Made by a program: the position numbers and the translations under genes. Below are positions 26,730 through 35,450 of a stretch of 64,000 nucleotides of DNA, piece by piece. Below the pieces are notes generated by a model. The model searched no databases, had not been told where the DNA came from, and worked only from the letters and a program-made list of their open reading frames with translations. The stretch's first letter is position 1; each line of letters begins with the position of its first letter. Source of the DNA: VYDC01 sp963667515 (GTDB lineage: Bacteria > Chloroflexota > Dehalococcoidia > UBA2979); contig CAXXXY010000008.1 in the NCBI GenBank assembly GCA_963667515.2, positions 1 to 64,000 on the forward strand. The letters are read 5' to 3'.

Positions 26730-27203
26730 GTGGCGGAGCGACTGGCGCCCGAGCCGACGCCCGAGAGCGCCGAGTACTGGGCGGGGCTGCGCCGCCACGA
26801 GCTGCGCATCCAGCGCTGCCGCGCCTGCGAGCGCCACTACTTCTACCCGAGGCCGTTCTGCCCGCACTGCTGGTCGACCGACGTGGAGTGGGACACTGTC
26901 TCCGGCCGCGCCACGCTGGAGAGCTATGTCGTCAGCTACCGGCCCGCGCCCGGCTTCGAGGAGCGCGTGCCGTACGTGATCGCGGTCGTCACGCTCGCCG
27001 AGGGGCCGCGCATGATGAGCAACGTGGTCGGCGCGGGCCTCGATCGCGACACGCCCGCCGAGGGCATCGCGCAGCTGCTCCCCGCCGACCTCCCCCTCGA
27101 GGTTCTTTTCGAGGGGGCAGGCGCGTTCGCGGATGGGCAACCGCTGGTGCTGCCGCTCTTCCGCCCCGTCGCCCCCGCGTCCTCCGCGGCGCGGGAGGCG
27201 TGA
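26730..27203 (+). CDS. Zn-ribbon/OB-fold DUF35 acyl-CoA-associated protein
   Basis: 157 residues from GTG 26730. N-terminal rubredoxin-like zinc ribbon (RCRACERHYFYPRPFCPHC, four Cys) and OB fold (GRATLESYVVSYRPAPGF ... PYVIAVVTLAEGPRMMSNVVG). DUF35 proteins pair with thiolase-like partners and are thought to bind acyl-CoA and support ketosynthase or retro-aldol chemistry. The next gene is exactly such a thiolase, with 2 nt between stop and start. Confidence 0.9.
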   Translation: MAERLAPEPTPESAEYWAGLRRHELRIQRCRACERHYFYPRPFCPHCWSTDVEWDTVSGRATLESYVVSYRPAPGFEERVPYVIAVVTLAEGPRMMSNVVGAGLDRDTPAEGIAQLLPADLPLEVLFEGAGAFADGQPLVLPLFRPVAPASSAAREA

Positions 27204-27205
27204 CG

Positions 27206-28363
27206 GTGGCCGACGCCCGCGCGTTGCGGCGCGCCGCCGCCATCGTGGGGGCGGCGGAGACGGCGCGCGTCGACGTGCAGCCCGACCGCTCGGAGCTCTC
27301 GCTGCACGCCGAGGCGGCGCTCACCGCCCTCGCCGATGCGGGGCTCACGCCCGCCGACGTCGACGGGCTGGCGACGGCGGGGCCGCGACCCTCCCAGATC
27401 GCCGAGTACCTGGGCATCGTCCCGCGCTGGGTGGATGGCACGGCCGTGGGCGGCTGCTCGTTCCTCGTGCATGTGGGCCACGCGGCCGCGGCGATCGCCG
27501 CGGGCTACGTCTCGGTGGTGCTGATCACGCACGGCGAGTCGGGACGCTCTCGCGTCGGCGTGGAGCGGCGCGTGCCGAGCCCCGCGACCCCGTGGGGGCA
27601 GTTCGAGATGCCGTTCGGCGTCTTCGGCCCGCCCACGATGTTCGCGCTGCCGGTGGTGCGGCACATGGCGCGCTTCGGCAGCACGGAGGAGCAGTTCGCG
27701 GCCGTCGCGGTGGCGACGCGGCGCTGGGCGCAGCTCAACCCCAAGGCGACGATGCGCGAGCCGCTGACCGTGGAGGACGTGCTGGCCTCGCGACTGGTCG
27801 CGTGGCCGCTGCACCTGCTCAACTGCTGCCTAGTGACCGACGCGGGCGGCGCCCTGGTCGTGGTCGCGGGCGATCGGGCGAGCGACTTCCCGCGCCCGCC
27901 GGTGTGGCTGCTGGGCCGTGGCGAGGCGGTGGCGCACCAGAACGTCTCGCAGATGCGCGACCTCGCCGTGAGCGAGGCGTACCGCGTGGCGGGCGAGGAG
28001 GCGTTCCGCATGGCGGGCGTCGCCCCCGCCGAGATCGACCACGCGATGCTCTACGACGCCTTCACGCACACGCCGGTCTACATGCTGGAGGCGCTCGGTT
28101 TCGTGCGGCCGGGCGAGGGCGCGCCGTTCTTCGCGGAGATGCGCACGGCGCCCGGCGGCGAGCTCCCGGTCAACACCAACGGCGGGGGGCTCTCGCACAC
28201 GCACACCGGGATGTACGGGATGTTCGCGATCCTCGAGTCGGTGGCGCAGCTGCGCGGGGAGGCGGGCGCGCGGCAGGTCGAGGGCGTCGAGCTGTCGCTG
28301 GCGCACGGCGCGGGAGGCATGTTCGCCGCCGGCGCCACGCTGATCCTCACCAACGACGGCTAG
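27206..28363 (+). CDS. Thiolase family protein (SCP-x/DUF35-partner type)
   Basis: 385 residues. Thiolase fold with a nucleophile candidate in AVGGCSFLVHVGHA (about residue 85), the NTNGGGLSHTHTG segment providing the active-site His, and a C-terminal LSLAHGAGGMFAAGATLIL. This is the non-decarboxylating, sterol-carrier-like subgroup that works with a DUF35 protein. GTG 27206 has GGAGG at the right distance (27194-27198); GTG 27200 would overlap the previous stop. Likely role: acyl-CoA chain cleavage or condensation with the neighbouring CoA enzymes, substrate unknown. Confidence 0.85.
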   Translation: MADARALRRAAAIVGAAETARVDVQPDRSELSLHAEAALTALADAGLTPADVDGLATAGPRPSQIAEYLGIVPRWVDGTAVGGCSFLVHVGHAAAAIAAGYVSVVLITHGESGRSRVGVERRVPSPATPWGQFEMPFGVFGPPTMFALPVVRHMARFGSTEEQFAAVAVATRRWAQLNPKATMREPLTVEDVLASRLVAWPLHLLNCCLVTDAGGALVVVAGDRASDFPRPPVWLLGRGEAVAHQNVSQMRDLAVSEAYRVAGEEAFRMAGVAPAEIDHAMLYDAFTHTPVYMLEALGFVRPGEGAPFFAEMRTAPGGELPVNTNGGGLSHTHTGMYGMFAILESVAQLRGEAGARQVEGVELSLAHGAGGMFAAGATLILTNDG

Positions 28364-28402
28364 GGGACGACTCGCCGCGCCAGCGCGTCGCCGCCTCGCG
28401 GC

Positions 28403-28591
28403 CTACTCGGCACCGACGCCGGCAGGGGCGAGGCAGGTCGGGTGGCCGCAGAAGCAGAGCTCGGCGGCCTGGCTGCAGTCGCAGCGCATGTCGCAGCCCG
28501 GCGTGCCCAGCACGCCGAGGCGCCGCAGACCCGCGACGACGACGCCGACCACGACGCCGAGCACGAGCAGGCGGCGCAGCCGGCGAATCAT
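28403..28591 (-). CDS. Small Cys-rich membrane-anchored protein
   Basis: 62 residues. A basic N-terminus and membrane helix (LLVLGVVVGVVVAGL) are followed by a short Cys-rich domain: CDMRCDCSQAAELCFCGHPTC, seven cysteines within about 21 residues, suggestive of a metal site. The start ATG overlaps the stop of the preceding small gene (TGATG), so the two are translationally coupled. No family recognised. Confidence 0.6.
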   Translation of the reverse strand: MIRRLRRLLVLGVVVGVVVAGLRRLGVLGTPGCDMRCDCSQAAELCFCGHPTCLAPAGVGAE

Positions 28592-28701
28592 CAGGCGTCG
28601 CCGCCCGTGTCGCCGGCACCTCCGCGCATCTTCTTTTTCAGCGCGATCACGGCCCCGGCAATCATGCCGAGGAAGAGCAGCCGTTTGAGCATGTGACCCA
28701 T
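28591..28701 (-). CDS. Tiny membrane protein (36 residues)
   Basis: 36 residues: one hydrophobic helix (RLLFLGMIAGAVIAL), a KKKMR basic cluster and a Gly/Asp tail. ATG 28701 is preceded by GAGAGGGA in the minus strand. It shares TGATG with the following Cys-rich gene. Too short for family assignment; reality is supported by the ribosome site and the coupled neighbour. Confidence 0.5.
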   Translation of the reverse strand: MGHMLKRLLFLGMIAGAVIALKKKMRGGAGDTGGDA

Positions 28702-29080
28702 GGTCGATCCCTCTCATTAGGTGGTTCAGCGCCATTCTCGCAGCGCGCGGCCTCCCCCGCCACAGCAGGCCGCCGCCGACGCGCGATCGGCCGTGCGAGG
28801 CAGCGCGATCCATCCCGAGACGGGACGCCGTAAACGATTAGCTGTTTACGCTGGTGACTGGTTGGGTTACGGTGTCCGCGCCGGCCCCAGGGGTGGCGGA
28901 CGGCGTCGAGGACAGGGAGGTCGGGCGAGGCCGCCCGCGAGCCGCGTCCCGTCACTCGCCGCTGCTCTCCCCGGGGCGACGAGACCGCGCCTGCTGCCCC
29001 TCGGTCGCCGCGCCGCCCCCACGGGCCGCTCCCCCGCACTACTCCCGCGCCGCGCGCCCCCCGCGCCAACGCCCGGCGGC
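28702..29080. other. 379-bp gap with an A/T-richer palindrome
   Basis: No supportable gene. At 28829-28850 it holds CGTAAAC-GATTAGCT-GTTTACG, a perfect 7-bp inverted repeat with an 8-bp spacer, followed by an unusually A/T-rich stretch to about 28880. This lies 128 nt upstream of the 36-residue protein on the minus strand and could be its operator. Confidence 0.5.
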
Positions 29081-30385
29081 TCAGCTGCGCTCGCTCGCGC
29101 CCGCCTCGCTGGCCGCGCTCGCTGGGCCCGCGCTCACTGTGCCCTCGCTCGCTGGGCCGATGCGGATCGCCATCTTGCCGGGCGGGTGGCGATTCTCGCG
29201 CATCAGCTGATGCGCCTCGCCGATGCCCTCGAGCGGGAAGGTGCGCGCGAGCAGCGGGTCGACGCGGCCCTCGGCAACGAGCGCGTTGAGCGCGGCGCAG
29301 TCCTCCGGGTTCGCGAAGTGCGAGCCCTGCAGCCGCTTCTGCCGCACCCACAGGTAGCGCAGGTCCACGTCGGCGTTGTAGCCGGTGGTGCCGCCGCAGA
29401 TCACCACCATCCCGCCCGCCTCGCAGACGTAGATCGAGGTGGGGAGCGTTGCCTCGCCGGGGTGCTCGAAGACAATGCGCGGCGCGCCGCTCCCGCCCGA
29501 CGCCTCGCCCAGCGCCTCGCGCAGCTCGCGCCCGAAGGCGCGCGCGCCCCGCGTCCAGGCGCCGATCGCCTCGGCGTCGTCGATGTCGGGGAGGCGGCCC
29601 CAGTGGTCGAAGTCGCGGCGGTCGATCGTGCCCGCCGCGCCAAGCTCGCGGCAGAACGCGGCCTTCTCCTCGCCTGAGATCACCGCGACGGGCACCCCGC
29701 CCAGGGCGCGCGTGACCTGGATCGCCATCGCGCCGAGGCCGCCCGCCCCACCCCACACCAGCACGCCGTCGCCGGGCCGCACGGTGTGCGGCGGGAAGCC
29801 GGCGAGCTGCCGGTACGCCGTGGCGCCGGTGAGCATGTAGACGGCCGCCTGCTCCCAGGAGAGCGCCGGCGGCTTCGGGTAGCACTGGTAGTGCTCCACG
29901 CGCGTGAACTGCGCGAAGGAGCCGTAGCTGGTGTCGTAGCCCCAGATGCCGGCGCTCGCCGAGCCCATCGGCCCCGCGGGACCGTCGAGGTCGGCCGCCG
30001 CCTCGTCCCAGACGCCGCAGGAGAGCACCACCTCGTCGCCGGGGCGCACGTTCGTCACCTGCTCGCCGACGGCCCACACGATGCCCGCGCCGTCGGAGCC
30101 GCCCACGTGGAACTGCTCGGTTGCGCCGCGGCGCTGCGCGGCCGCGATCACGTCGACGGGCTGCCCCAGTGCGGCCCACACTACGTCGTAGTTGACGCCG
30201 GCCGCCATCACTGCCACCAGCACCTGCCGCGGGCCGAGCGGCGGCACCGCCACCTCCTCGATGGCGAAGGCGCCCTTCGGCTCGCCGTAGCGCTCCTGCC
30301 CGAGCGTGGCCGCGTGCATGCGCCTCGGCACGACGCCCGGGGGCGGCAGCTCCCCGACCGGCACGATCTCGGGGGCGGTGCTCAT
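29081..30385 (-). CDS. ccr: Crotonyl-CoA carboxylase/reductase
   Basis: 434 residues, medium-chain reductase family. Family features: GVNYDVVWAALGQPVDV, GGSDGAGIVWAVG, nucleotide-binding VWGGAGGLGAMAIQ and QGSHFANPEDC, whose His corresponds to a CO2-binding residue in characterised enzymes. It would reduce and carboxylate crotonyl-CoA to ethylmalonyl-CoA with NADPH. At the CO2 site usual Phe/Tyr-Glu reads Tyr-Asp here (IWGYDTSYGSF), so carboxylating ability needs checking. A 20-residue Ser/Ala/Gly tail is unusual. ATG 30385 follows GAGGAGCC. Confidence 0.88.
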   Translation of the reverse strand: MSTAPEIVPVGELPPPGVVPRRMHAATLGQERYGEPKGAFAIEEVAVPPLGPRQVLVAVMAAGVNYDVVWAALGQPVDVIAAAQRRGATEQFHVGGSDGAGIVWAVGEQVTNVRPGDEVVLSCGVWDEAAADLDGPAGPMGSASAGIWGYDTSYGSFAQFTRVEHYQCYPKPPALSWEQAAVYMLTGATAYRQLAGFPPHTVRPGDGVLVWGGAGGLGAMAIQVTRALGGVPVAVISGEEKAAFCRELGAAGTIDRRDFDHWGRLPDIDDAEAIGAWTRGARAFGRELREALGEASGGSGAPRIVFEHPGEATLPTSIYVCEAGGMVVICGGTTGYNADVDLRYLWVRQKRLQGSHFANPEDCAALNALVAEGRVDPLLARTFPLEGIGEAHQLMRENRHPPGKMAIRIGPASEGTVSAGPASAASEAGASERS

Positions 30386-30423
30386 CGAGGCTCCTCGCGC
30401 GCGCGGCGCCCGCAGCCGCGCGC

Positions 30424-30434
30424 GCTATGGTAGC
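30424..30434. promoter_or_regulatory. Overlapping divergent -10 boxes
   Basis: GCTATGGTAGC reads GCTATGGT on the plus strand (Nudix gene) and GCTACCAT on the minus strand (ccr), both fitting the local GCTAnnnT -10 pattern. Polymerase occupancy at one would exclude the other. Confidence 0.5.
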
Positions 30435-30492
30435 GGCGGCGCAGGGCGACGCAGCGTGCCGACGCCGAGGCGCGAGCGCGCGAGGAGAGCAG

Positions 30493-31035
30493 ATGCCGCC
30501 CGCCGCCGAGCCACCGCCCCCCTCCGAGCCTCGCGCCGGCGACGCCGATGCCATTCCCCCGATGGGCGAGGGCGACGGGCTGGGCCCGCCCCCCACCCGC
30601 ATCCGCCCGCTCGCGCTCGCGCTCGTGATCCATCGCGACCACGCGCTGCTCGCCGAGGGCAACGACCCGGTGAAGGGCGAGCGCTTCCTGCGCGCGCTGG
30701 GCGGAGAGATCGAGTTCGGCGAGCGCGCCGAGCAGGCCGCCGCCCGCGAGCTGCTGGAGGAGCTGGGCCGCGAGATCCGCGTGCGCGCGCTGCTGGGCGT
30801 GACGGAGAACCTCTTCGGCTATCGCGGCGGCCGCGGCCACGAGCTGGTCTTCGACTTCGTGGCGGAGTGGGCGTCCGGTGCCGAGCCGCCCGACCTGGAG
30901 CCGCTCGCCGCGCGCGAGGGGGAGCACATCTTCCACACACGCTGGGTGCCGCTGGCGGAGATCGTCGGTGGGATGCACCGCGTCTACCCCGAGGGGCTGC
31001 CCGAGCGCCTCGCGGGCTGGCTGAGCACGATCTAG
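30493..31035 (+). CDS. Nudix hydrolase
   Basis: 180 residues. Nudix box GGEIEFGERAEQAAARELLEELG (GX5EX7REUXEEXGU complete) around residue 75. The N-terminal 35 residues are Pro/Glu-rich and not part of the fold. ATG 30493 follows GAGGAG at 30482-30487. The substrate, a nucleoside diphosphate linked to another group, cannot be told. Its stop shares CTAG (31032-31035) with the convergent glnD stop. Confidence 0.88.
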   Translation: MPPAAEPPPPSEPRAGDADAIPPMGEGDGLGPPPTRIRPLALALVIHRDHALLAEGNDPVKGERFLRALGGEIEFGERAEQAAARELLEELGREIRVRALLGVTENLFGYRGGRGHELVFDFVAEWASGAEPPDLEPLAAREGEHIFHTRWVPLAEIVGGMHRVYPEGLPERLAGWLSTI

Positions 31036-33665
31036 GGCGCGGTCACCTCGCCCGTGGCGCCGCCCGGCTCGGCGTCGGCGGGCTCCCCGTCGAGCGCGGC
31101 CACCGCCTCAATCACCCGCGCGCGCAGCCGCTCGATCTCGTCGGGCTCCTCCACGCGGCGGCCGCTCTCGCGCCGCACGTAGAAGGCGTCGACGACCTCG
31201 ACGCCCACCGTGTCCACCTTCGCGAGGTGGATGTCGAGCGCGAGCTGGTTGAGCGCGCGCGTGATGGCGTAGAGCAGGCCGGGCCGGTCGGCGGCGCCGA
31301 CCTCGACGATCGAGTAGCGCTCCGAGCCCGCGTTGTCGACGTGCACCGTCGGTTCGATCGGCGGCGCGGGCCGGCGCGGCCGACCGCCTCGATCGCGCGG
31401 CCGGCCGGCGTACGCGCCGCGCGTCTCCGCGAGGCGGCTATCGATCGGGAAGCGGCCCTCGAGGGCCAGCGGGACGCTCTCCTCGATGCGTCGCCAGCGC
31501 CGCTCGTCGATGCCGTGGCCGAGCGCGTCGTCGACGCTGACCACGTCGATCGCCCAGCCGTTGTCGCGCGTGTAGCCGACGCCGCTGAGCACGGTGGCGC
31601 TGTGCACGGCGAGCGTGCCGGCGAGCGCCGAGAGCACGCCGGGCCGGTCGCGCGTGACGAGGGTGAGGCCGTCCACACCCTCGACGCGCTCGCGGCGGAG
31701 GGCCGTCCCGGAGCCGCCCCGCGCCGCCTCCTCGATCAGCCGCAGGTGCGCGGCGATCTCGCCGAACGGCGTGGCGAGCGCGTACGCCGAGGGCAGCGCG
31801 TCCAGGTGGGCGCGCACCGCATCCGCCGCGAGCCCCGCGTCGAGCGCCAGCGCCGCCGCGACGGCCTGCTCGCGGCGCGCGTGCTCGGCGTCGGCGGCCG
31901 GCGGCGCGCCGCCCTCGGCCGCCGCGAGCTGCGCCAGCACGCGGCGGTAGAGCTGGCGCATGAGCTGCGCCTTCCACCGCCCCCACACGTCGGGGCCCGT
32001 CGCGCGCGCGTCCGCGACGGGGAGCGCGTAGAGCAGGTGCAGCGTGGGTGCGTCGGCGGCCGCGCGCGCGACCTCCGCGATCACGCGCGCGTCGGCGATG
32101 TCGCGGCGCGTGGCGACGGTCGGCAGCAGCAGGTGGTGGCGCACCGCGGCGACGAGGCGGCGGCTGCGCTCCGCGTCCAGCCCGAGGCGCGCGGCGACGC
32201 GCTCGACGATCACGGCGCCCACCTCGGCGTGCTCGCCGGTGTGGCCCTTGCCGATGTCGTAGAGCAGCGCGGCGAGCAGCAGCAGCCGCTCGTCGGCGAG
32301 CGCGGCCGCGGCCGCGACGGTGCCGGTGGCCTCCTCCTCCACGCGCGTGGCGCGCCGCGCCTCGGCCACCACGCGCGCCGTGTGCACGTCCACGTGGTGC
32401 AGGTGGAAGGAGACGGCGTGCGGGAGGCAGCGCAGCAGCTCCCACTCCGGGAGCAGTCGCGCGAGCCAGGCGGTGGGCGGCAGCGGATCGAGGGGGGGCG
32501 CGCCCGCGCCGCCGCCGCCGGCCGCCCCCAGCGTCTCGAGCGCCGCCCACAGCGGGCGCGCGGCCTCGCCCACGCCGTCGTCGCCCTCGGCCGGCTCGCC
32601 TCGAGGGCCCTGCGGCGGGCCATCGTGGGCGGCGACCGCGCGGCCGCGACCCGCCCACGGCCGCCGCAGCGCGCCGAGCCAGCGCCGGGGCGCCGAGGGG
32701 CGACGGCGCGCGGAGGCGGGCGCGTCGAGCCGCGCGGCGACGGCGGCGTCGATGGTGCGCAGCGCGTCGAGCAGCCGGCGCGACCACGGCTCGGCCTCCT
32801 CGCCGAGCCACTCCGCGACGGCGGGCGCGACATCGTGGTGCAGCCGGTCGCCGGGCCGCTCGGAGAGGGCGTGGAGCGCCGTGCGCGCGGCGAGCAGCGT
32901 CTCCCGCGCCTCCCCGAGCGACGAGCGCGAGCGTTCCGCTCGACTCGAGGGGCTGCCGCCGACCGTGCGTGACGCTCGATTTACGGGCGCGGCGGGAGGG
33001 TCGTGGCCCTGAGCGAGCGCCTCTGCTCGGTCGAGCCAGCGCAGCTAGTGGAGATCGCGGAGGCCGCCGCGCCACGCCTTCAGGTCGGGTGAGGCGAGCT
33101 GCCACGGCTCCGCCGCGACGCGGGCCCGCCGACGCTCGGCGAGCTCAGCCTCGAGGCGGCGGCGCTGCCGTTGCGCGAGGCCGCGCTGCGCCGCGCGGAA
33201 GCGCTCGAAGAGCGCGGCGTCGCCCGCGACGAGCCGCGCGTCGAGGAGCGCCATCAGCGTCTCGACGTTCGCCTCGCCGGCCGCCACCGCCTGCTCGACG
33301 TCGCGGATCGAGTGGCCGACGGCGAGCTTCGCGTCCCACAGCGGGTAGAGCAGCGCGGCCGCGGCCTGCTGCGCGTCCCCCTCGGCGAGCAGTATGAGAT
33401 CGACGTCGGAGTGCCGCGACTGCTCGCGCCGGCCGTAGCCGCCGACGGCGACCACGGCGATACCGCCGCTCTCGGGGAGCGCCGCGGCCAGCTCCGAGAG
33501 CGCGGCGTCGAGGGCGGCCGTGAGCTCGCCGCAGGCGCGCGCGCCCGCCTCGATCGCGGGCCGCGGCTCGCGCCGCTCCCGCGCCTCGAGGAAGCACCTC
33601 AATGCCGGCGCCAGCGAGCGTTCCGCTCGACCCGATGGGCTGCCGCCGGCGCTGAGGGGGGTCAA
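31032..33665 (-). pseudogene. glnD: [Protein-PII] uridylyltransferase GlnD, interrupted
   Basis: About 877 codons in one frame with a single TAG at 33047-33045. N-terminal nucleotidyltransferase (GGYGRREQSRHSDVDLILL), then GGLRDLH-TAG-LRWLDR, where the family reads GGLRDLxxLRWL, so CAG (Gln) to TAG is the simplest change. The HD domain reads LLYDIGKGHTGEHAE, with Tyr for the first His of the HD pair; two ACT domains follow (TLVTRDRPGVLSALAG and EVGAADRPGLLYAITR). A palindromic repeat lies in frame in the linker (32928-32960), and a 222-bp element overlaps the 5' end, so the ATG at 33665 is element-derived; TTG 33602 is an alternative. Real decay or sequencing error. Confidence 0.85.
32928..32960 (+). 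repeat. Palindromic repeat copy inside glnD
   Basis: CGAGCG-TTC-CGCTCG (32928-32942), then ACTCGAGGGGCTGCCGCC. Same unit as the ends of the elements at 14285 and 33608. On the minus strand it is read in frame as GGSPSSRAERS within the variable linker after the nucleotidyltransferase domain, without introducing a stop. Confidence 0.75.
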
Positions 33666-33829
33666 CTGCGGCTCATTCCCCGTGATGCGGGCACCTCGCC
33701 CGGTGGGGCGCTGTCGTGAGCGCTCGGCGTCCCGCTGCGCCGCCCGAGGCCCCGCCTCTCACGATCGAGCCGGGAAGCCCTCTTGCAGGAGCGGCAGCCG
33801 ACACGGTCGAGCGGAACGCTCGCTGGCGC
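33608..33829. mobile_element. MITE-like palindromic element, copy 2 (222 bp, perfect TIRs)
   Basis: The 24-bp ends at 33608-33631 and 33806-33829 are perfect inverted repeats; each begins GCGCCAG and contains CGAGCG-TTC-CGCTCG, itself a hairpin. Inner ends share GGCTGCCGC. No transposase. It fills the gap between glnB and glnD, supplies the present 5' end of the glnD frame and touches the glnB stop. No clear target duplication was seen. Confidence 0.75.
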
Positions 33830-34167
33830 TAGAGGGCGTCCTGGCCGCGCTCGCCGGTGCGGATGCGGATCACGTCCTCCACGGGGAGCACCGCGATCTT
33901 GCCGTCGCCGATCGAACCGGTGCGGGCCGTCTGCTCCACCGTCGAGATCACGCTCGGCGCCAGCGTGTCGTCGACCAGCACCTCGACGCGCACCTTCGGC
34001 ACGAAGTCCACCTCGTACTCGGCGCCGCGGTAGGTCTTGGTGTGGCCGGCCTGCCGCCCGAAGCCCTGGATCGTCGACACCGAGAGCCCCGTGACGCCGG
34101 CCTCCTTCAGCGCGTCGCGCAGCTCGTCCAGCTTGTACGGGTTGATGTAGGCGATGATCCGCTTCGT
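33829..34167 (-). CDS. glnB: Nitrogen regulatory protein P-II, ACG start
   Basis: 112 residues if started at ACG 34167, exactly the canonical PII length. Core features: KRIIAYINPYKLDELRDAL, GFGRQAGHTKTYRGAEYEVDFVPK (T-loop with the modifiable Tyr in RGAEY) and a C-terminal VEDVIRIRTGERGQDAL. No ATG, GTG or TTG occurs in frame upstream before a stop, while GGAGGGG lies 9 nt before the ACG, so the ACG replaces the expected ATG. PII senses ATP/ADP and 2-oxoglutarate and controls AmtB; it lies between amt and glnD. Confidence 0.85.
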   Translation of the reverse strand, partial: TKRIIAYINPYKLDELRDALKEAGVTGLSVSTIQGFGRQAGHTKTYRGAEYEVDFVPKVRVEVLVDDTLAPSVISTVEQTARTGSIGDGKIAVLPVEDVIRIRTGERGQDAL

Positions 34168-34224
34168 TCGCTCGACCCCTCCGCGGCTCCTCGCTCGCCG
34201 GCGCTCCGCTCGCTCCCCCGGCCG

Positions 34225-35450
34225 CTACTCGGAGAGCACATAGGACTGCTCCTCGTGCAGCGCGAGGTCGAGGCCCTGGCGCTCCTCCTGCTCGGAGACG
34301 CGAATGCCGATCGTCGCCTTGATGACGTGCAGCAGCGCGTACGAGACGACGAACGAGTAGCCGACGGCGATGCCCACCGAGGCCACCTGCCGCACGAGCT
34401 GCTCCCACTCGCCGAAGAGCAGTCCGTCGCGCCCGTTGATGCCGGCGTCGGCGAACACGCCGACCAGCACCGAGCCGATGATGCCGCCGATGAGGTGCAC
34501 GGCGACCACGTCCAGCGAATCGTCGAAGTTGAGGCGGAACTTCAGGCGCAGCGCCCAGTAGCAGATGGAGCCGGCCGCGACGCCGATGGCGATCGCCGCC
34601 AGCGGGCCGACGAAGCCGGCGGCCGGCGTGATCGCGACGAGCCCCGCCACCGCGCCCGAGGCGACCCCGAGGGTGGTGGGCTGCCGGTGGTCAGCCACTC
34701 GACGATCGCCCAGGTGGTCGCGGCGACGCCCGCCGCGACCTGCGTGGTGACGAAGGCATTGGCGGCCAGGCCGTCCGCTGCGAAGGCCGAGCCGGCGTTG
34801 AAGCCGAACCAGCCGAACCACAGGATGCCGGTGCCCAGCAGCGTCAGCGGCAGCGCGTGCGGTCGCATCAGCTCGCGGCGGAAGCCGATGCGCGGGCCCA
34901 GCACGAGCACCGCGGCGAGCGCGGCGGCCCCCGCGTTTATGTGCACGACCAGCCCGCCCGCGAAGTCGATCGCCTGCAGCTCGGAGCCGATGAAGCCGTC
35001 GGGGCTCCAGACCCAGTGCGCCATCGGCGCGTAGACCACCACCGACCAGACGGCGATGAAGACCACCCAGGCGGAGAATTTCATGCGCTCCGCGACGGCG
35101 CCCGAGATCAGCGCCGGGGTGATGATGGCGAACATCATCTGGAACGCCATGAGTACGGTGTCCGGGACGTCGGCGCCGTGGATCGCGTTGCCGGCGCCCA
35201 CGTCCTCCAGCCCGATGTAGTCGAGCCCGCCGAAGAGCCCCCAGCCCTCGACGGAGGGCCCGAAGGCGATGGTGTAGCCGACCACGATTCAGGTGACCGT
35301 GACGATGCCCATCGCGACGAAGTTGTTCATCAGCATCGCGAGCGCGTTGCGCGCGCGCACCATGCCGCCGTAGAACAGCGCGAGTCCCGGCGTCATGAAC
35401 AGCACCAGCGCGGAGCTGGTGAGCAGCCAGGTAGTGTGGCCCGAGTCCAT
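34225..35450 (-). pseudogene. amt: Ammonium transporter Amt, stop codon plus frameshift
   Basis: Starts at ATG 35450 after GGAGGGAGAGG. The frame is stopped by TGA at 35291-35289 within MGIVTVT-TGA-IVVGYTIAFG, where homologues have Trp (TGG). It then continues through ISGAVAERMKFSAWVVF and HINAGAAALAAVLVLGPR. A one-base loss in the GGG run at 34678-34680 shifts the frame (TTGSP then TTLGVASGAVAGLVAITPAAGFV in the next frame) and the rest runs to 34225. Otherwise a full-length 11-helix channel paired with the downstream PII gene. Either a pseudogene or two sequence errors. Confidence 0.85.

Noticed and set aside
28825..28838. Remnant of a 16S rRNA gene
   Set aside because: Only 14 bases match; flanking bases do not follow 16S, and the match is half of a palindrome.
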